A DNA stretch of 64,000 bases from Vibrio sp. B1FLJ16 (GTDB lineage Bacteria; Pseudomonadota; Gammaproteobacteria; Enterobacterales; Vibrionaceae), in contig NZ_HG992749.1 of NCBI RefSeq assembly GCF_905175385.1, positions 2,976,001 to 3,040,000 on the forward strand, in the 5' to 3' direction. Below the pieces are notes generated by a model. It did not search any database. It saw nothing but the letters and a program-made list of their open reading frames with translations, and was not told the origin of the DNA. Made by a program: the position numbers and the translations under genes. Positions within the stretch are counted from its first letter, which is position 1. Each line of letters opens with the position of its first letter. Below, one piece after another: positions 23,598 through 32,060 of the stretch.

Positions 23598-24266
23598 CTA
23601 AGCAGTCGTAGTCACTTTAAAGTTCGGGTTCACTGCAGTCAGTTTTTTAATTAGGTAGTTCAGTAATACACCGTACATTGGGACAAACAAGCCAAGGCTG
23701 ATCACAAGCTTAAAGCCATAGTCCACCAGCGCGATTTCAGTCCAGTGTTCCGCCATAAATGGATCCGGGCTTTGGTAAAACGCAATCGCAAAGAACGCAA
23801 TGGTATCTAGCGCATTACCAAATAACGTTGAACAGGTCGGTGCTACCCACCACTGTTTCATCTGACGAAGACGGTTAAATACGTGCACATCCAGAATCTG
23901 ACCCAGTAAGTAAGCCATAAAACTCGCAACCGCGATACGCGCGACAAATAAGTTGAACTCACTCAGTTGGCTAAATCCCTGGAACTGTCCTTCAAAGAAC
24001 ACCACTGACAAGAAGTACGACACAGCTAGCGCAGGTAACATCACTAAGAAAATAATTTTACGCGCCAGTCCCGCGCCAAAGATACGCACAGTCAGGTCGG
24101 TTGCCAAAAAGATAAATGGAAAGGTAAATGCACCCCATGTGGTATGCAGGCCAAAAATAGTAAACGGAAGCTGAACCAGGTAATTGCTCGATGCAATAAT
24201 AATCAGGTGGAATAAAGCCAGATAGATAAGGGCGTTGCGCTGCTGCGCAGGGGTAAAGTTACTCAT
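23598..24266 (-). CDS. yhhQ: YhhQ, queuosine-precursor (preQ0/preQ1) transporter
   Basis: Inner-membrane importer of 7-deazaguanine precursors of queuosine (COG1738/VUT1). From MSNFTPAQQRNAL it is 222 residues with about six membrane segments and the YhhQ hallmarks SSNYLVQLPF, HTTWGAFTFPFIFLATDLTVRIFG and LGQILDVHVFNRLRQ. The longer TTG start at 24386 would translate leader RNA. ATG 24266 has AAGG 8 bases upstream, and that AAGG sits inside a candidate preQ1 riboswitch, which fits the transported ligand. Confidence 0.93.
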   Translation of the reverse strand: MSNFTPAQQRNALIYLALFHLIIIASSNYLVQLPFTIFGLHTTWGAFTFPFIFLATDLTVRIFGAGLARKIIFLVMLPALAVSYFLSVVFFEGQFQGFSQLSEFNLFVARIAVASFMAYLLGQILDVHVFNRLRQMKQWWVAPTCSTLFGNALDTIAFFAIAFYQSPDPFMAEHWTEIALVDYGFKLVISLGLFVPMYGVLLNYLIKKLTAVNPNFKVTTTA

Positions 24267-24272
24267 GCGATA

Positions 24273-24308
24273 CCTTTTTAGTTTGGTTTGGGGGCGAGGG
24301 AACCCAAA
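24273..24308 (-). promoter_or_regulatory. Candidate preQ1-I riboswitch controlling yhhQ translation
   Basis: On the minus strand TTTGGG (24303-24308) pairs with CCCAAA (24287-24292). The loop between is C-rich and begins TTC, and a tail CCAAACTAAAAAGG follows. This is the architecture of class I preQ1 aptamers (GGGTTC side, loop cytosines, A-rich tail with ACTA, final AAGG). Loop CC could pair with GG of the tail to form the pseudoknot, hiding the yhhQ Shine-Dalgarno. The adjacent gene imports preQ1-type compounds. The structure is seen; ligand binding is inferred. Confidence 0.5.
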
Positions 24309-24461
24309 TCGAGTGTTCTGAATAAAAACAACCCGTACCAACAATGTAAAATGAAAAAATAAACTAGCTAAGCCCGTAACGAGCAAAGCGGTGGGCGATT
24401 ATACATTAACCAAACCCACTCGCAAGCGATGGTTTTTACGCAAACTTTTTTGTACAAAAAA

Positions 24462-24488
24462 GGGGTGTTTCATGTGAAACACCCTCAA
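24462..24488 (-). terminator. Terminator of recQ-DUF3630 whose stem is a near-parS palindrome
   Basis: Minus strand GGGTGTTTCA, CA, TGAAACACCC then CTTTTTTG, a strong intrinsic terminator 19 bases past the DUF3630 stop. The inner 16 bases (24466-24481) match parS TGTTTCACGTGAAACA at 15 of 16 positions. Confidence 0.8.
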
Positions 24489-24506
24489 CAATATTATAAA
24501 GTTACG

Positions 24507-24812
24507 TCAGAATCCGCGTTGAAATAATCCAGCAAGATAATCAAGTTCTTCCCTGCTTTCTTCCACCGTCAGTGCTTCAAACCATATCGCTTCACTGTAG
24601 TGTTCGGCTTTCATAAACAGGCGACAACCTTCAAAATCGATAAGCCAGGAATGAATATCAGCATCCCACTGTTTTTCTACTACTGAAGCCGATAACAAAT
24701 CAACGATACGTTCACCCAGTACCGGAAACGTATCTAAATCAAAGCTTGGTGCAGTAATGAGTAATCGGCCCTGATCAGCGATATATTCAGTGAGGCCAAA
24801 TTCCTTGTGCAT
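24507..24812 (-). CDS. DUF3630 family protein
   Basis: 101-residue acidic cytoplasmic protein (MHKEFGLTEYIADQ...). From memory, small proteins like this occur beside recQ in Vibrio and relatives and are called DUF3630; no function is established. It has no signal peptide or membrane segment, and contains four Trp and many Glu/Asp. It follows recQ after 9 bases, with a ribosome site AAGGAGAT before the ATG, so it is very likely co-transcribed with recQ. Confidence 0.75.
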   Translation of the reverse strand: MHKEFGLTEYIADQGRLLITAPSFDLDTFPVLGERIVDLLSASVVEKQWDADIHSWLIDFEGCRLFMKAEHYSEAIWFEALTVEESREELDYLAGLFQRGF

Positions 24813-24821
24813 GCAATCTCC

Positions 24822-26657
24822 TTATCCGTGATGGGTAATGTGTTCCTGAATAAGATCCAAGAACGGGTCGGCATATTTCTCTAGTTTGCGTTGACCTACC
24901 CCGCTGACTGCCAGCATTTCACCATAAGAGGTTGGCAGAATCTCCGCCATATCAATAAGTGTAGCATCACTGAAAACCACATATGGTGGCAGGCCATCTT
25001 CATCCGCAATCGACTTACGCAGCTTGCGTAGTTTGGCAAACAGCTTCTTATCATAGTTTTTACTGGTTAATTTATCGGACTTCGCCGCACGAGCAGCCGT
25101 ATCTAAACGTGGCACGGCCAACTCCAGTGCCACATCTCCACGCAACAGAGGACGGGCCTCTTCGGTTAATTGCAGAGTCGAGTTGCGGGTTATATTTTGA
25201 AACAGCATCCCTTTATGAATCAGCTGACGGAAAATACTTATCCAATAGTCGTGGCTGTGATCACGACCTATTCCGTAAGTTGATATTTTATCGTGGCCAT
25301 TTTCACGCACGCGGATATTTTGCATACCACGCAACACTTCAACCACATAGCCCATACCGAAGCTTTGATTGACTCGATACACACAAGACAGCGCTTTACG
25401 CGCCTCTTCAGTGGCGTCAAAGTGTTTTGGAGGATCAAGGCAGATATCGCAGTTGCCACAAGGCTTTTCCCGATATTCACCAAAGTAATTGAGCAGCACC
25501 TGACGACGACAAGTTTGTGCTTCAGCAAATGCACTCATCGCATTCAGTTTGTGACTTTCAACCTGCTTCTGCGGACCGTCGTCTTTTTCGTCCAGCATGC
25601 GGCGTAGCCAGCTGATGTCGGCTGGGTCATAGAGCATCATCGCTTCGGCAGGCAGGCCATCCCGACCCGCCCGGCCCGTTTCCTGATAATAGGACTCGAT
25701 ATTACGCGGGATATCAAAATGCACCACAAAGCGCACGTTAGGTTTGTTAATGCCCATACCAAACGCAACCGTTGCCACCACTATCTGGATATCATCACGC
25801 TGAAATGCTTCCTGAACATAAGCACGCTCATCTGCATCCATCCCCGCATGATAACCTGCTGCTCGGATATGGTTGTTGCACAGCTTCTCCGTGACCATTT
25901 CGACTTTCTTACGGCTACCGCAATAGATGATGCCGCAATTCCCCTTCTGAGTGTCCAAATAGCGCATAATCTGAGAAATCGGCTTGTGCTTTTCTACCAA
26001 GTTATAGCGAATGTTCGGGCGGTCAAAACTGCCGAGATAAGCCTGTGGCTCTTGTAAACGCAGACGCTCCAATATATCCCTGCGGGTAGCGTCATCGGCC
26101 GTCGCCGTTAATGCCATGAATGGCACTTGGGAAAAGTGTAGCTTGAGCTGACCAAGTGATGCGTACTCAGGGCGGAAATCATGACCCCACTGAGAGATAC
26201 AGTGCGCTTCATCGACCGCTATCATAGCTAAAGGCAAGTTTTCCAGTCGTTCGATAAAATCGCGCATAAGAACGCGCTCTGGCGAAACATAAACGAGCTT
26301 TAGCTGCCCGCTATGCATGCGGTTATACACGCTGAGCAACTCTTCTCTGCTCATGGTTGAGTTTACGCACTCTGCTGCGACACCATTGGCTTTAAGCTGA
26401 TCCACCTGGTCTTTCATTAATGAAATCAGCGGTGAAATAACTAGGGTAATACCACTTCTAACCAGAGCAGGGATTTGATAACAGAGAGACTTACCACCAC
26501 CTGTTGGCATGATAACTAAGCTGTCTTTGCCCTCAACTGCCGCTTCAATGACTTGTTGTTGGCCATCACGGAAAGTCTGATAACCGAATACGTCCTCCAA
26601 CACACGTTGAGGCGTTACAGGCGAGTCTGATGGTTCGGCTAACAAGGTCGAGGTCAT
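24822..26657 (-). CDS. recQ: ATP-dependent DNA helicase RecQ
   Basis: 3'-5' DNA helicase acting in recombination and stalled-fork processing. 611 residues, the usual size. PTGGGKS at 51-57 is motif I, VDEAHCISQWGHDFRPEY covers motif II and the aromatic-rich loop, and QETGRAGRDG is motif VI. The zinc site uses CRRQVLLNYFGE and CGNCDIC. A winged helix follows, then an HRDC domain over about the last 80 residues (ILPTSYGEMLAVSGVGQRKL). Only DUF3630 follows in the operon. Confidence 0.96.
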   Translation of the reverse strand: MTSTLLAEPSDSPVTPQRVLEDVFGYQTFRDGQQQVIEAAVEGKDSLVIMPTGGGKSLCYQIPALVRSGITLVISPLISLMKDQVDQLKANGVAAECVNSTMSREELLSVYNRMHSGQLKLVYVSPERVLMRDFIERLENLPLAMIAVDEAHCISQWGHDFRPEYASLGQLKLHFSQVPFMALTATADDATRRDILERLRLQEPQAYLGSFDRPNIRYNLVEKHKPISQIMRYLDTQKGNCGIIYCGSRKKVEMVTEKLCNNHIRAAGYHAGMDADERAYVQEAFQRDDIQIVVATVAFGMGINKPNVRFVVHFDIPRNIESYYQETGRAGRDGLPAEAMMLYDPADISWLRRMLDEKDDGPQKQVESHKLNAMSAFAEAQTCRRQVLLNYFGEYREKPCGNCDICLDPPKHFDATEEARKALSCVYRVNQSFGMGYVVEVLRGMQNIRVRENGHDKISTYGIGRDHSHDYWISIFRQLIHKGMLFQNITRNSTLQLTEEARPLLRGDVALELAVPRLDTAARAAKSDKLTSKNYDKKLFAKLRKLRKSIADEDGLPPYVVFSDATLIDMAEILPTSYGEMLAVSGVGQRKLEKYADPFLDLIQEHITHHG

Positions 26658-26841
26658 GAATAATCTCAGATTGGGTGTTCACAGAAATGCTTTTGCCTGC
26701 CGCCGGCAAACAAAAAGAGGGCACATTGTAATGGGGTTTCGTGGTGAATAAAACCGCAAATTGCTAGCTGTTTCCCAAAGCCGCTCGTATACTGCTTTTC
26801 TGCTTAACAAACATAAAACAAATACAATTAGAAGACACGTC

Positions 26842-27756
26842 ATGACAACAGAAGAACAACAACGTGCACGACAAGGCGTCCTGCTTGCAATTGGCGCTTA
26901 CACTATGTGGGGTATCGCCCCGATATACTTTAAATCAGTTACCGAAGTATCAGCACTGGAAATCCTCAGTCACCGAGTAGTCTGGTCTTTCGTTTTACTT
27001 GCTGCACTGCTCCACTTTGGCCGCCGCTGGCGCTCGGTGAGCGAAATCATCACCAATAAGACTAAAATGATGTATTTGGTGACGACAGCACTTCTAGTTG
27101 GTGGTAACTGGCTTATTTTCATTTGGGCGGTTAACGATAATCACATGCTTGATGCCAGTCTTGGTTATTACATCAACCCACTGTTAAACGTTCTACTCGG
27201 TATGATATTCCTCGGAGAGAGGCTGCGTAAATTGCAGTGGTTTGCTGTCGCTCTTGCTGCGTGCGGTGTGTTAGTGCAGCTGTTTGTGTTTGGCTCTGTC
27301 CCTGTGGTCGCCTTGGCATTAGCGATTAGCTTTGGCATCTATGGCTTACTGCGTAAAAAAGTCAGTGTCGAGGCGCAAACAGGGTTATTTATAGAGACTT
27401 TGGTCATGCTACCGGCTGCGGTGATTTACCTGCTCTTTATCGCCGACTCATCAACCTCGAACATGGCTGACAACACCTGGCAGTTGAATACTTTGCTGAT
27501 AGCAGCAGGTATAGTGACAACAATGCCACTACTTTGCTTCACTGGTGCAGCTACAAGACTGAAGCTATCTACATTAGGCTTCTTCCAGTACATAGGTCCG
27601 AGCCTGATGTTCATGCTTGCGGTACTGGTTTACGGTGAAGCCTTTACTATCGATAAAGCCATTACCTTCGCCTTTATCTGGGGTGCACTCGTCGTCTTCA
27701 GCTTCGATGGGTTGCGCAGCAGTCGTCGTTCTCGTCGGGCAATCCAGGCTCAGTGA
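26842..27756 (+). CDS. rarD: RarD, EamA-family inner-membrane transporter
   Basis: 304-residue drug/metabolite-transporter superfamily protein with about ten membrane segments in two EamA halves. The start MTTEEQQRARQGVLLAIGAY and the segment MWGIAPIYFKS are typical of RarD, historically called chloramphenicol-sensitive protein; its substrate is uncertain. I choose ATG 26842 (GAAGA upstream) rather than the in-frame TTG-type start at 26761, which would add 27 untypical residues. It is divergent from recQ and closed by a strong terminator. Confidence 0.9.
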   Translation: MTTEEQQRARQGVLLAIGAYTMWGIAPIYFKSVTEVSALEILSHRVVWSFVLLAALLHFGRRWRSVSEIITNKTKMMYLVTTALLVGGNWLIFIWAVNDNHMLDASLGYYINPLLNVLLGMIFLGERLRKLQWFAVALAACGVLVQLFVFGSVPVVALALAISFGIYGLLRKKVSVEAQTGLFIETLVMLPAAVIYLLFIADSSTSNMADNTWQLNTLLIAAGIVTTMPLLCFTGAATRLKLSTLGFFQYIGPSLMFMLAVLVYGEAFTIDKAITFAFIWGALVVFSFDGLRSSRRSRRAIQAQ

Positions 27757-27793
27757 TCGTTTTTTACAAGACAACTTAGAAATTGGACGATAA

Positions 27794-27822
27794 GCTTGGT
27801 CAGATAATGACCAAGCTTTTTT
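27794..27822 (+). terminator. Terminator of rarD
   Basis: GCTTGGTCA, five-base loop, TGACCAAGC, then six T. It lies 37 bases past rarD and ends just before the AraC regulator start. Confidence 0.88.
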
Positions 27823-27827
27823 ATGTA

Positions 27828-28625
27828 ATGGAACAAATTCACTACTACGCAACCGACCATGACCAACTGAGTCTGATTGAGGCGAAATATCAGAATTTTG
27901 CTTTTCGAAAGCACTACCATCTGGATTTTCACCTTGGTCTGATCACTCATGGCGAACAAAAGTTCCACTACCGAGGATGCAATCACCAGGTCGGATACGG
28001 GCAAATCGTTATTATGCCGCCAGATGAGCTTCATGATGGCCAATCCAGACTTGCTGACGGATATGAAGTGAATGTCTTTTCGATCGAGCCGCACATGCTC
28101 AGCGATCTGGCCGATCTTAAACAAAACGGTCAAATAATCAGCTTTAATGAGTTGATCATCTCTGATCCACAGATATTTTCACAACTTAGTAACTTACACC
28201 GCCATCTTCGACGTAAAAGCCTCAGCCAGCTGACTAGGGATTGCCTTCCGTTTGAAGGATTTAACCCGCTTTTTGATCGTTATGGTTCGCTTGCCAGACA
28301 GAAGGTAATACCGCTAGGGAAACAATCTCTCAATACCCTAAAAGACTACTTGATGGCTAATCTCGATCAGGCCGTGCGGCTGGAATCATTATCTGAACTC
28401 TGTCAGTTAAGCCCTACCCAGTTTCAGCGTCACTTCAAAGCACAGACAGGAATGACACCTTACGCCTGGTTCGCGAGGCTTCGTCTCGAACAAGGTATGA
28501 AGCTACTCCAGGCAGGACAATGCGGAACAGATGTAGCGCATCAAATTGGCTTTTACGATCAGGCTCATTTTAGTAAAGCGTTTAAGCAGACTTATGGCAT
28601 TTCCCCTTCGCAAATCGCACGCTGA
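27828..28625 (+). CDS. AraC-family transcriptional regulator
   Basis: 265 residues from MEQIHYYATD. The N-terminal half is a cupin-like AraC ligand domain (FRKHYHLDFHLGLITHGEQ, GYGQIVIMPPDELHDG). The C-terminal 95 residues hold two helix-turn-helix motifs (LESLSELCQLSPTQFQRHFK and GTDVAHQIGFYDQAHFSKAF), then YGISPSQIAR. Two earlier in-frame starts lie inside the rarD terminator hairpin, so I prefer 27828 even though no clear ribosome site is visible; how it is expressed is unclear. The next gene encodes a LysE exporter, its likely target. Confidence 0.85.
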   Translation: MEQIHYYATDHDQLSLIEAKYQNFAFRKHYHLDFHLGLITHGEQKFHYRGCNHQVGYGQIVIMPPDELHDGQSRLADGYEVNVFSIEPHMLSDLADLKQNGQIISFNELIISDPQIFSQLSNLHRHLRRKSLSQLTRDCLPFEGFNPLFDRYGSLARQKVIPLGKQSLNTLKDYLMANLDQAVRLESLSELCQLSPTQFQRHFKAQTGMTPYAWFARLRLEQGMKLLQAGQCGTDVAHQIGFYDQAHFSKAFKQTYGISPSQIAR

Positions 28626-28719
28626 AGAACTTCAGGAGCATCCGTGTCAGTTTTTTACAAGCTCATCATGTCACTCACGGCGACAATGAACCCTATTCAA
28701 ACTGTTTTGAGATCTGTTT

Positions 28720-29379
28720 ATGAATGAATCCACCATATTAATCACGCTGGCCAGCATTCACTTTATTGCTCTAATGAGTCCGGGACCTGATTTCGCTTTG
28801 GTTGTACAAAATGCCACACGTCATGGCCGTCAAACCGGAATGTATATCGCACTGGGTTTATCAGTTGGCATCCTGCTTCATTCACTGTTTAGTCTTACTG
28901 GGGTGAGCTACTTAGTTCATCAGCATCCCCTGCTGTATTCAGCAATGCAACTACTCGGTGGCAGTTACTTACTTTACTTAGGTATCGGGGCGCTTCGTGC
29001 TGTGATCGACATGATCAAAAAACCGCAACTGGATCAACCTGACAAAGCGAATAATCTGGTGATCAGTAATAAGCGGCAAGCATTCGCCAAGGGTTTTGCA
29101 ACCAATATTCTTAACCCAAAAGCTTTAGTGTTTTTCGTCAGCCTGATGTCGAGTTTAGTTCCGGCAGGGATGTCTTTGACAGGTAAAGGAATAGCATTAG
29201 TGATTTTGTTTAGCCTGTCACTGCTTTGGTTTTCCAGCCTGGCCTGGATGCTATCCACGAAAAAACTACAACGTCGTTTACAACAGGCAGGCATCTATAT
29301 CGATGGTCTGTGCGGCGTAGTATTTACGCTGGTCGGTAGCAGTATCTTACTGCAGACCATCCACACCTTCGTTGTGTAA
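28720..29379 (+). CDS. LysE/RhtB-family amino-acid exporter
   Basis: 219-residue inner-membrane exporter with about six membrane segments. The family signature SPGPDFALVVQNATRHGRQTG starts near residue 20 and NPKALVFF lies near residue 130. Relatives export homoserine, threonine, leucine or similar; the substrate here is unknown. It lies 94 bases downstream of the AraC-type regulator on the same strand, a common regulator-exporter pairing. Confidence 0.87.
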   Translation: MNESTILITLASIHFIALMSPGPDFALVVQNATRHGRQTGMYIALGLSVGILLHSLFSLTGVSYLVHQHPLLYSAMQLLGGSYLLYLGIGALRAVIDMIKKPQLDQPDKANNLVISNKRQAFAKGFATNILNPKALVFFVSLMSSLVPAGMSLTGKGIALVILFSLSLLWFSSLAWMLSTKKLQRRLQQAGIYIDGLCGVVFTLVGSSILLQTIHTFVV

Positions 29380-29488
29380 CTGGCTGATTTAAAAGCGTCG
29401 TACATCCGACAATTATAACAATGGTAACTCGACGCTTCTCTTCATGGCTGCCAAGCTGAATATTCAACTGGCAATATGGAGAGTCATC

Positions 29489-31255
29489 ATGCAATGGACG
29501 TTCAACCGGCTCATAACAACCGGGCTTTTTCTTACTTCCTCTTTCACCTTTGCTAACCATGCCATCGCGAATCAGGCTACAGATGCCATCGCGCCCGAGC
29601 AAAGCACTGGCTCTGAGCACAAGCAGCTGGTAAAGACTAAAAACTACATGGTGACGGCAGCCAACCCTATTGCAGCTCAAGCTGGCACAGATGTAATAGA
29701 GCAAGGCGGAAATGCCATTGATGCCATGGTCGCTGTCCAACTGATGCTCGGCTTAGTAGAACCACAATCTTCCGGGATAGGTGGTGGTGCCTTTTTAGTG
29801 TACTGGGATAGCGATGAGCAAAAGCTCACGACTTATGATGGCCGGGAAACCGCCCCGTTAGTAGCGACTCCACAGCTGTTTCAGGATGACAAAGGTCAGC
29901 CACTGCAGTTTTACGATGCCGTTGTCGGTGGCCGTTCAGTAGGTACACCGGGAACGGTCAAACTGTTATGGGATACGCACCAGAAGTATGGCAAGCTGAA
30001 ATGGAAAAAGATAATTGAGCCTGTCATCCAGCTTGCTGAACAAGGCTTTACTATCAGCCCTCGCCTCGCCAGTTTGGTTGAGGGCGATTCTGAGCGTCTG
30101 TCACGCTTTCCTGCCACCAAAGCCTACTTCTTTAATCCGGATGGCTCAGCAAAAGCTGCGGGAATGATTCTAAAAAATCCTCAGTATGCTCAAACGTTGT
30201 CGGCAATTGCAGAGCAAGGCGCTGCAGTCTTTTATCAAGGTGACATCGCCAGGAACATCATCGATACGGTACAAAATGCTCCGGGAAATCCGGGAGTACT
30301 CGCACAATCAGACTTTGATAGCTACCAGATCAAACAGCGTGAGCCCGTGTGTACCGCGTATCAAAGTTATGAAGTATGCGGAATGGGACCACCCAGCTCC
30401 GGGGCACTTACAATAGGTCAGATTCTGACCATCAGCGAGCATTATGATCTTAAAGGCTGGGGCCCGGAAAGTACCAAATCATGGCAAGTAATTGCAGATG
30501 CCTCTCGCCTCGCCTTTGCTGACCGTGGTAAATACATGGCAGATCAAGACTATGTACCAATGCCAACAGAAGGATTGCTGGATACCGACTACCTGAAGCA
30601 ACGAGCGAGTTTGATATCAATTGGTAAAGCACTACAAGAGGTGGCAGCCGGAAACCCACCATGGTCGCACGCGATGAGTCTTGGCATGGATGATTCGATC
30701 GAACTGCCTTCCACCAGCCACTTTAATATTGTCGACAAACAAGGAAATGTGGTCTCTATGACAACAACGATTGAGAACGCTTTTGGTTCACGATTAATGG
30801 TGGGTGGTTTCTTGCTCAATAACGAACTGACCGATTTCTCGTTCAGCACCCATCAAAATGGTATCCCTATTGCTAACCGCTTAGAACCGGGAAAGCGTCC
30901 TCGCTCCTCAATGGCCCCGACCATCATTCTCAAAGGTGGCAAGCCGTACATGGCCATTGGCTCTCCTGGTGGCAGTCGCATTATTGGCTATGTCGCCCAA
31001 ACCATTATCGCACACACCCAATGGGACTTGGATATCCAGCAAGCTATCAATCAGCCTCGGTTGTTAAACCGCTTTGGTACGTTAGATATTGAGCAAGGTA
31101 CAGACGCAACTCGCTTAAAGTCAGAGCTGGAGAAAACCGGTTTTACGACTGAAGTGCGTGATCTCAATTCAGGATTACATGCCATCCGTATTACGCCAGA
31201 AGGGTTAGAGGGTGCGGCAGATCCACGCCGTGAAGGTACCGCGATCGGTAACTAA
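29489..31255 (+). CDS. ggt: Gamma-glutamyltranspeptidase
   Basis: Periplasmic enzyme that cleaves or transfers the gamma-glutamyl group of glutathione. 588 residues from MQWTFNRLITTG, with a signal peptide ending near ANHAIA. Ntn-hydrolase self-processing is predicted before Thr409 in LPSTSHFNIVDKQGN, the nucleophile of the small subunit. Other motifs are GGNAIDAMVA, SSGIGGGAFLVYWD, YDGRETAP, GPPSSG, RPRSSMAPTI and GSPGGSRII. GGAG lies 7 bases before ATG 29489, favouring it over the in-frame start at 29444. A monocistronic unit upstream of the CsrB-type RNA. Confidence 0.95.
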   Translation: MQWTFNRLITTGLFLTSSFTFANHAIANQATDAIAPEQSTGSEHKQLVKTKNYMVTAANPIAAQAGTDVIEQGGNAIDAMVAVQLMLGLVEPQSSGIGGGAFLVYWDSDEQKLTTYDGRETAPLVATPQLFQDDKGQPLQFYDAVVGGRSVGTPGTVKLLWDTHQKYGKLKWKKIIEPVIQLAEQGFTISPRLASLVEGDSERLSRFPATKAYFFNPDGSAKAAGMILKNPQYAQTLSAIAEQGAAVFYQGDIARNIIDTVQNAPGNPGVLAQSDFDSYQIKQREPVCTAYQSYEVCGMGPPSSGALTIGQILTISEHYDLKGWGPESTKSWQVIADASRLAFADRGKYMADQDYVPMPTEGLLDTDYLKQRASLISIGKALQEVAAGNPPWSHAMSLGMDDSIELPSTSHFNIVDKQGNVVSMTTTIENAFGSRLMVGGFLLNNELTDFSFSTHQNGIPIANRLEPGKRPRSSMAPTIILKGGKPYMAIGSPGGSRIIGYVAQTIIAHTQWDLDIQQAINQPRLLNRFGTLDIEQGTDATRLKSELEKTGFTTEVRDLNSGLHAIRITPEGLEGAADPRREGTAIGN

Positions 31256-31275
31256 TAGTTTTTCGCCCGATCCTT

Positions 31276-31293
31276 TGTGCGAGATCTCTCACA
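31276..31293. promoter_or_regulatory. VarA/UvrY (GacA)-type upstream box of the CsrB RNA
   Basis: TGTGCGAGATCTCTCACA is an almost perfect 18-base palindrome resembling the GacA/UvrY/VarA box TGTAAGAGATCTCTTACA. It lies about 160-180 bases upstream of the RNA's start, comparable to the far-upstream UvrY site of E. coli csrB. It has no following T-tract, so it is unlikely to be the ggt terminator. Confidence 0.6.
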
Positions 31294-31453
31294 AAGGGTT
31301 GGGTAAAACACGCTTTCTTAGTGGAAAAAGCACCACGCAATACTCATAAGTGATTGAATTATGATGAAATGTGGTTTTTTAACTGAATTAAATCAACAAA
31401 AATGTGAATTTCCACCATTGTGGAGAGGGCTGAAAAACGTCATATTAAACCTG

Positions 31454-31870
31454 TCGGAAGGATGCTGACACGGAACAGGAATTACCAAGGATTTGGTAGA
31501 CTTCAGGAAGAAGAAACGGTTACTCAGGATGAGTAGTCGGGCATGGAATGCAAAACTGGACATTGAACGGAATCAATAGTAGCTAGGATGGTTACTACTA
31601 AGGACGGGAAATGGACACCTCTGGACGAGGCATGGATTGAACATCAGGATGATGTCAGGGACACCGCTCAGGGAACAAGTGATGAGAGCTAACGAGGATT
31701 GTTAGCAGACCAGGATAAGGTCAGGGACACCGCTAGGAAGGCGACGTAAGGAATAAGCTGAAGGAATCAGCACACTATCATGGATTTGATGCATGGAGCA
31801 CTTTTAGTAGCTGGATTGCTGCGAGTAAGACTATAACCCCGACGGGCGCAAGCCCTCGGGGTTTTTCTTT
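31454..31870 (+). ncRNA. csrB: CsrB-type regulatory RNA (CsrA sponge)
   Basis: About 417 bases without an ORF in the 800-base gap between ggt and uvrD. I count about 28 GGA triplets, many as AGGA or GGGA presented in small hairpin loops: ACTC-AGGAT-GAGT (31522), CATC-AGGAT-GATG (31642), GCTAAC-GAGGATT-GTTAGC (31688), GACC-AGGATAA-GGTC (31708). These are CsrA-binding sites. A strong intrinsic terminator ends it. TATTAA at 31443-31448 is a candidate -10, so the 5' end is approximate. CsrB-type RNAs titrate CsrA downstream of the VarS/VarA system. Which Vibrio paralogue (CsrB, C or D) it is cannot be told here. Confidence 0.85.
31835..31869 (+). terminator. Terminator of the CsrB-type RNA
   Basis: AACCCCGACGGGC, GCAA loop, GCCCTCGGGGTT then TTTTTCTTT. 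GC-rich stem, clear T-tract. From here to 32011 I see nothing else. Confidence 0.93.
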
Positions 31871-32011
31871 GCCATTTATCTGCATTATTAAACTCACTAC
31901 TTCATTAACCACACTCGCTCACCCCATCACATAAGAATTTTTTCTTTGGCAGAGATTCTCAGCAGGTGTCCATATCGTATCAAAACGCTTATTACCCAAA
32001 CGCCAGATACA

Positions 32012-32038
32012 AAAAGAGCTACCAACGGCAGCTCTTAC
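32012..32038 (-). terminator. Terminator of uvrD
   Basis: Minus strand AAGAGCT, nine-base loop, AGCTCTT plus three more T, 23 bases past the uvrD stop. Confidence 0.75.
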
Positions 32039-32060
32039 TATTAATTTTCAAGCAGATGTT

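Noticed and set aside
31256..31453. Small protein gene in the ggt-csrB gap
   Set aside because: No frame with start, ribosome site and reasonable length; the region is better explained as regulatory.
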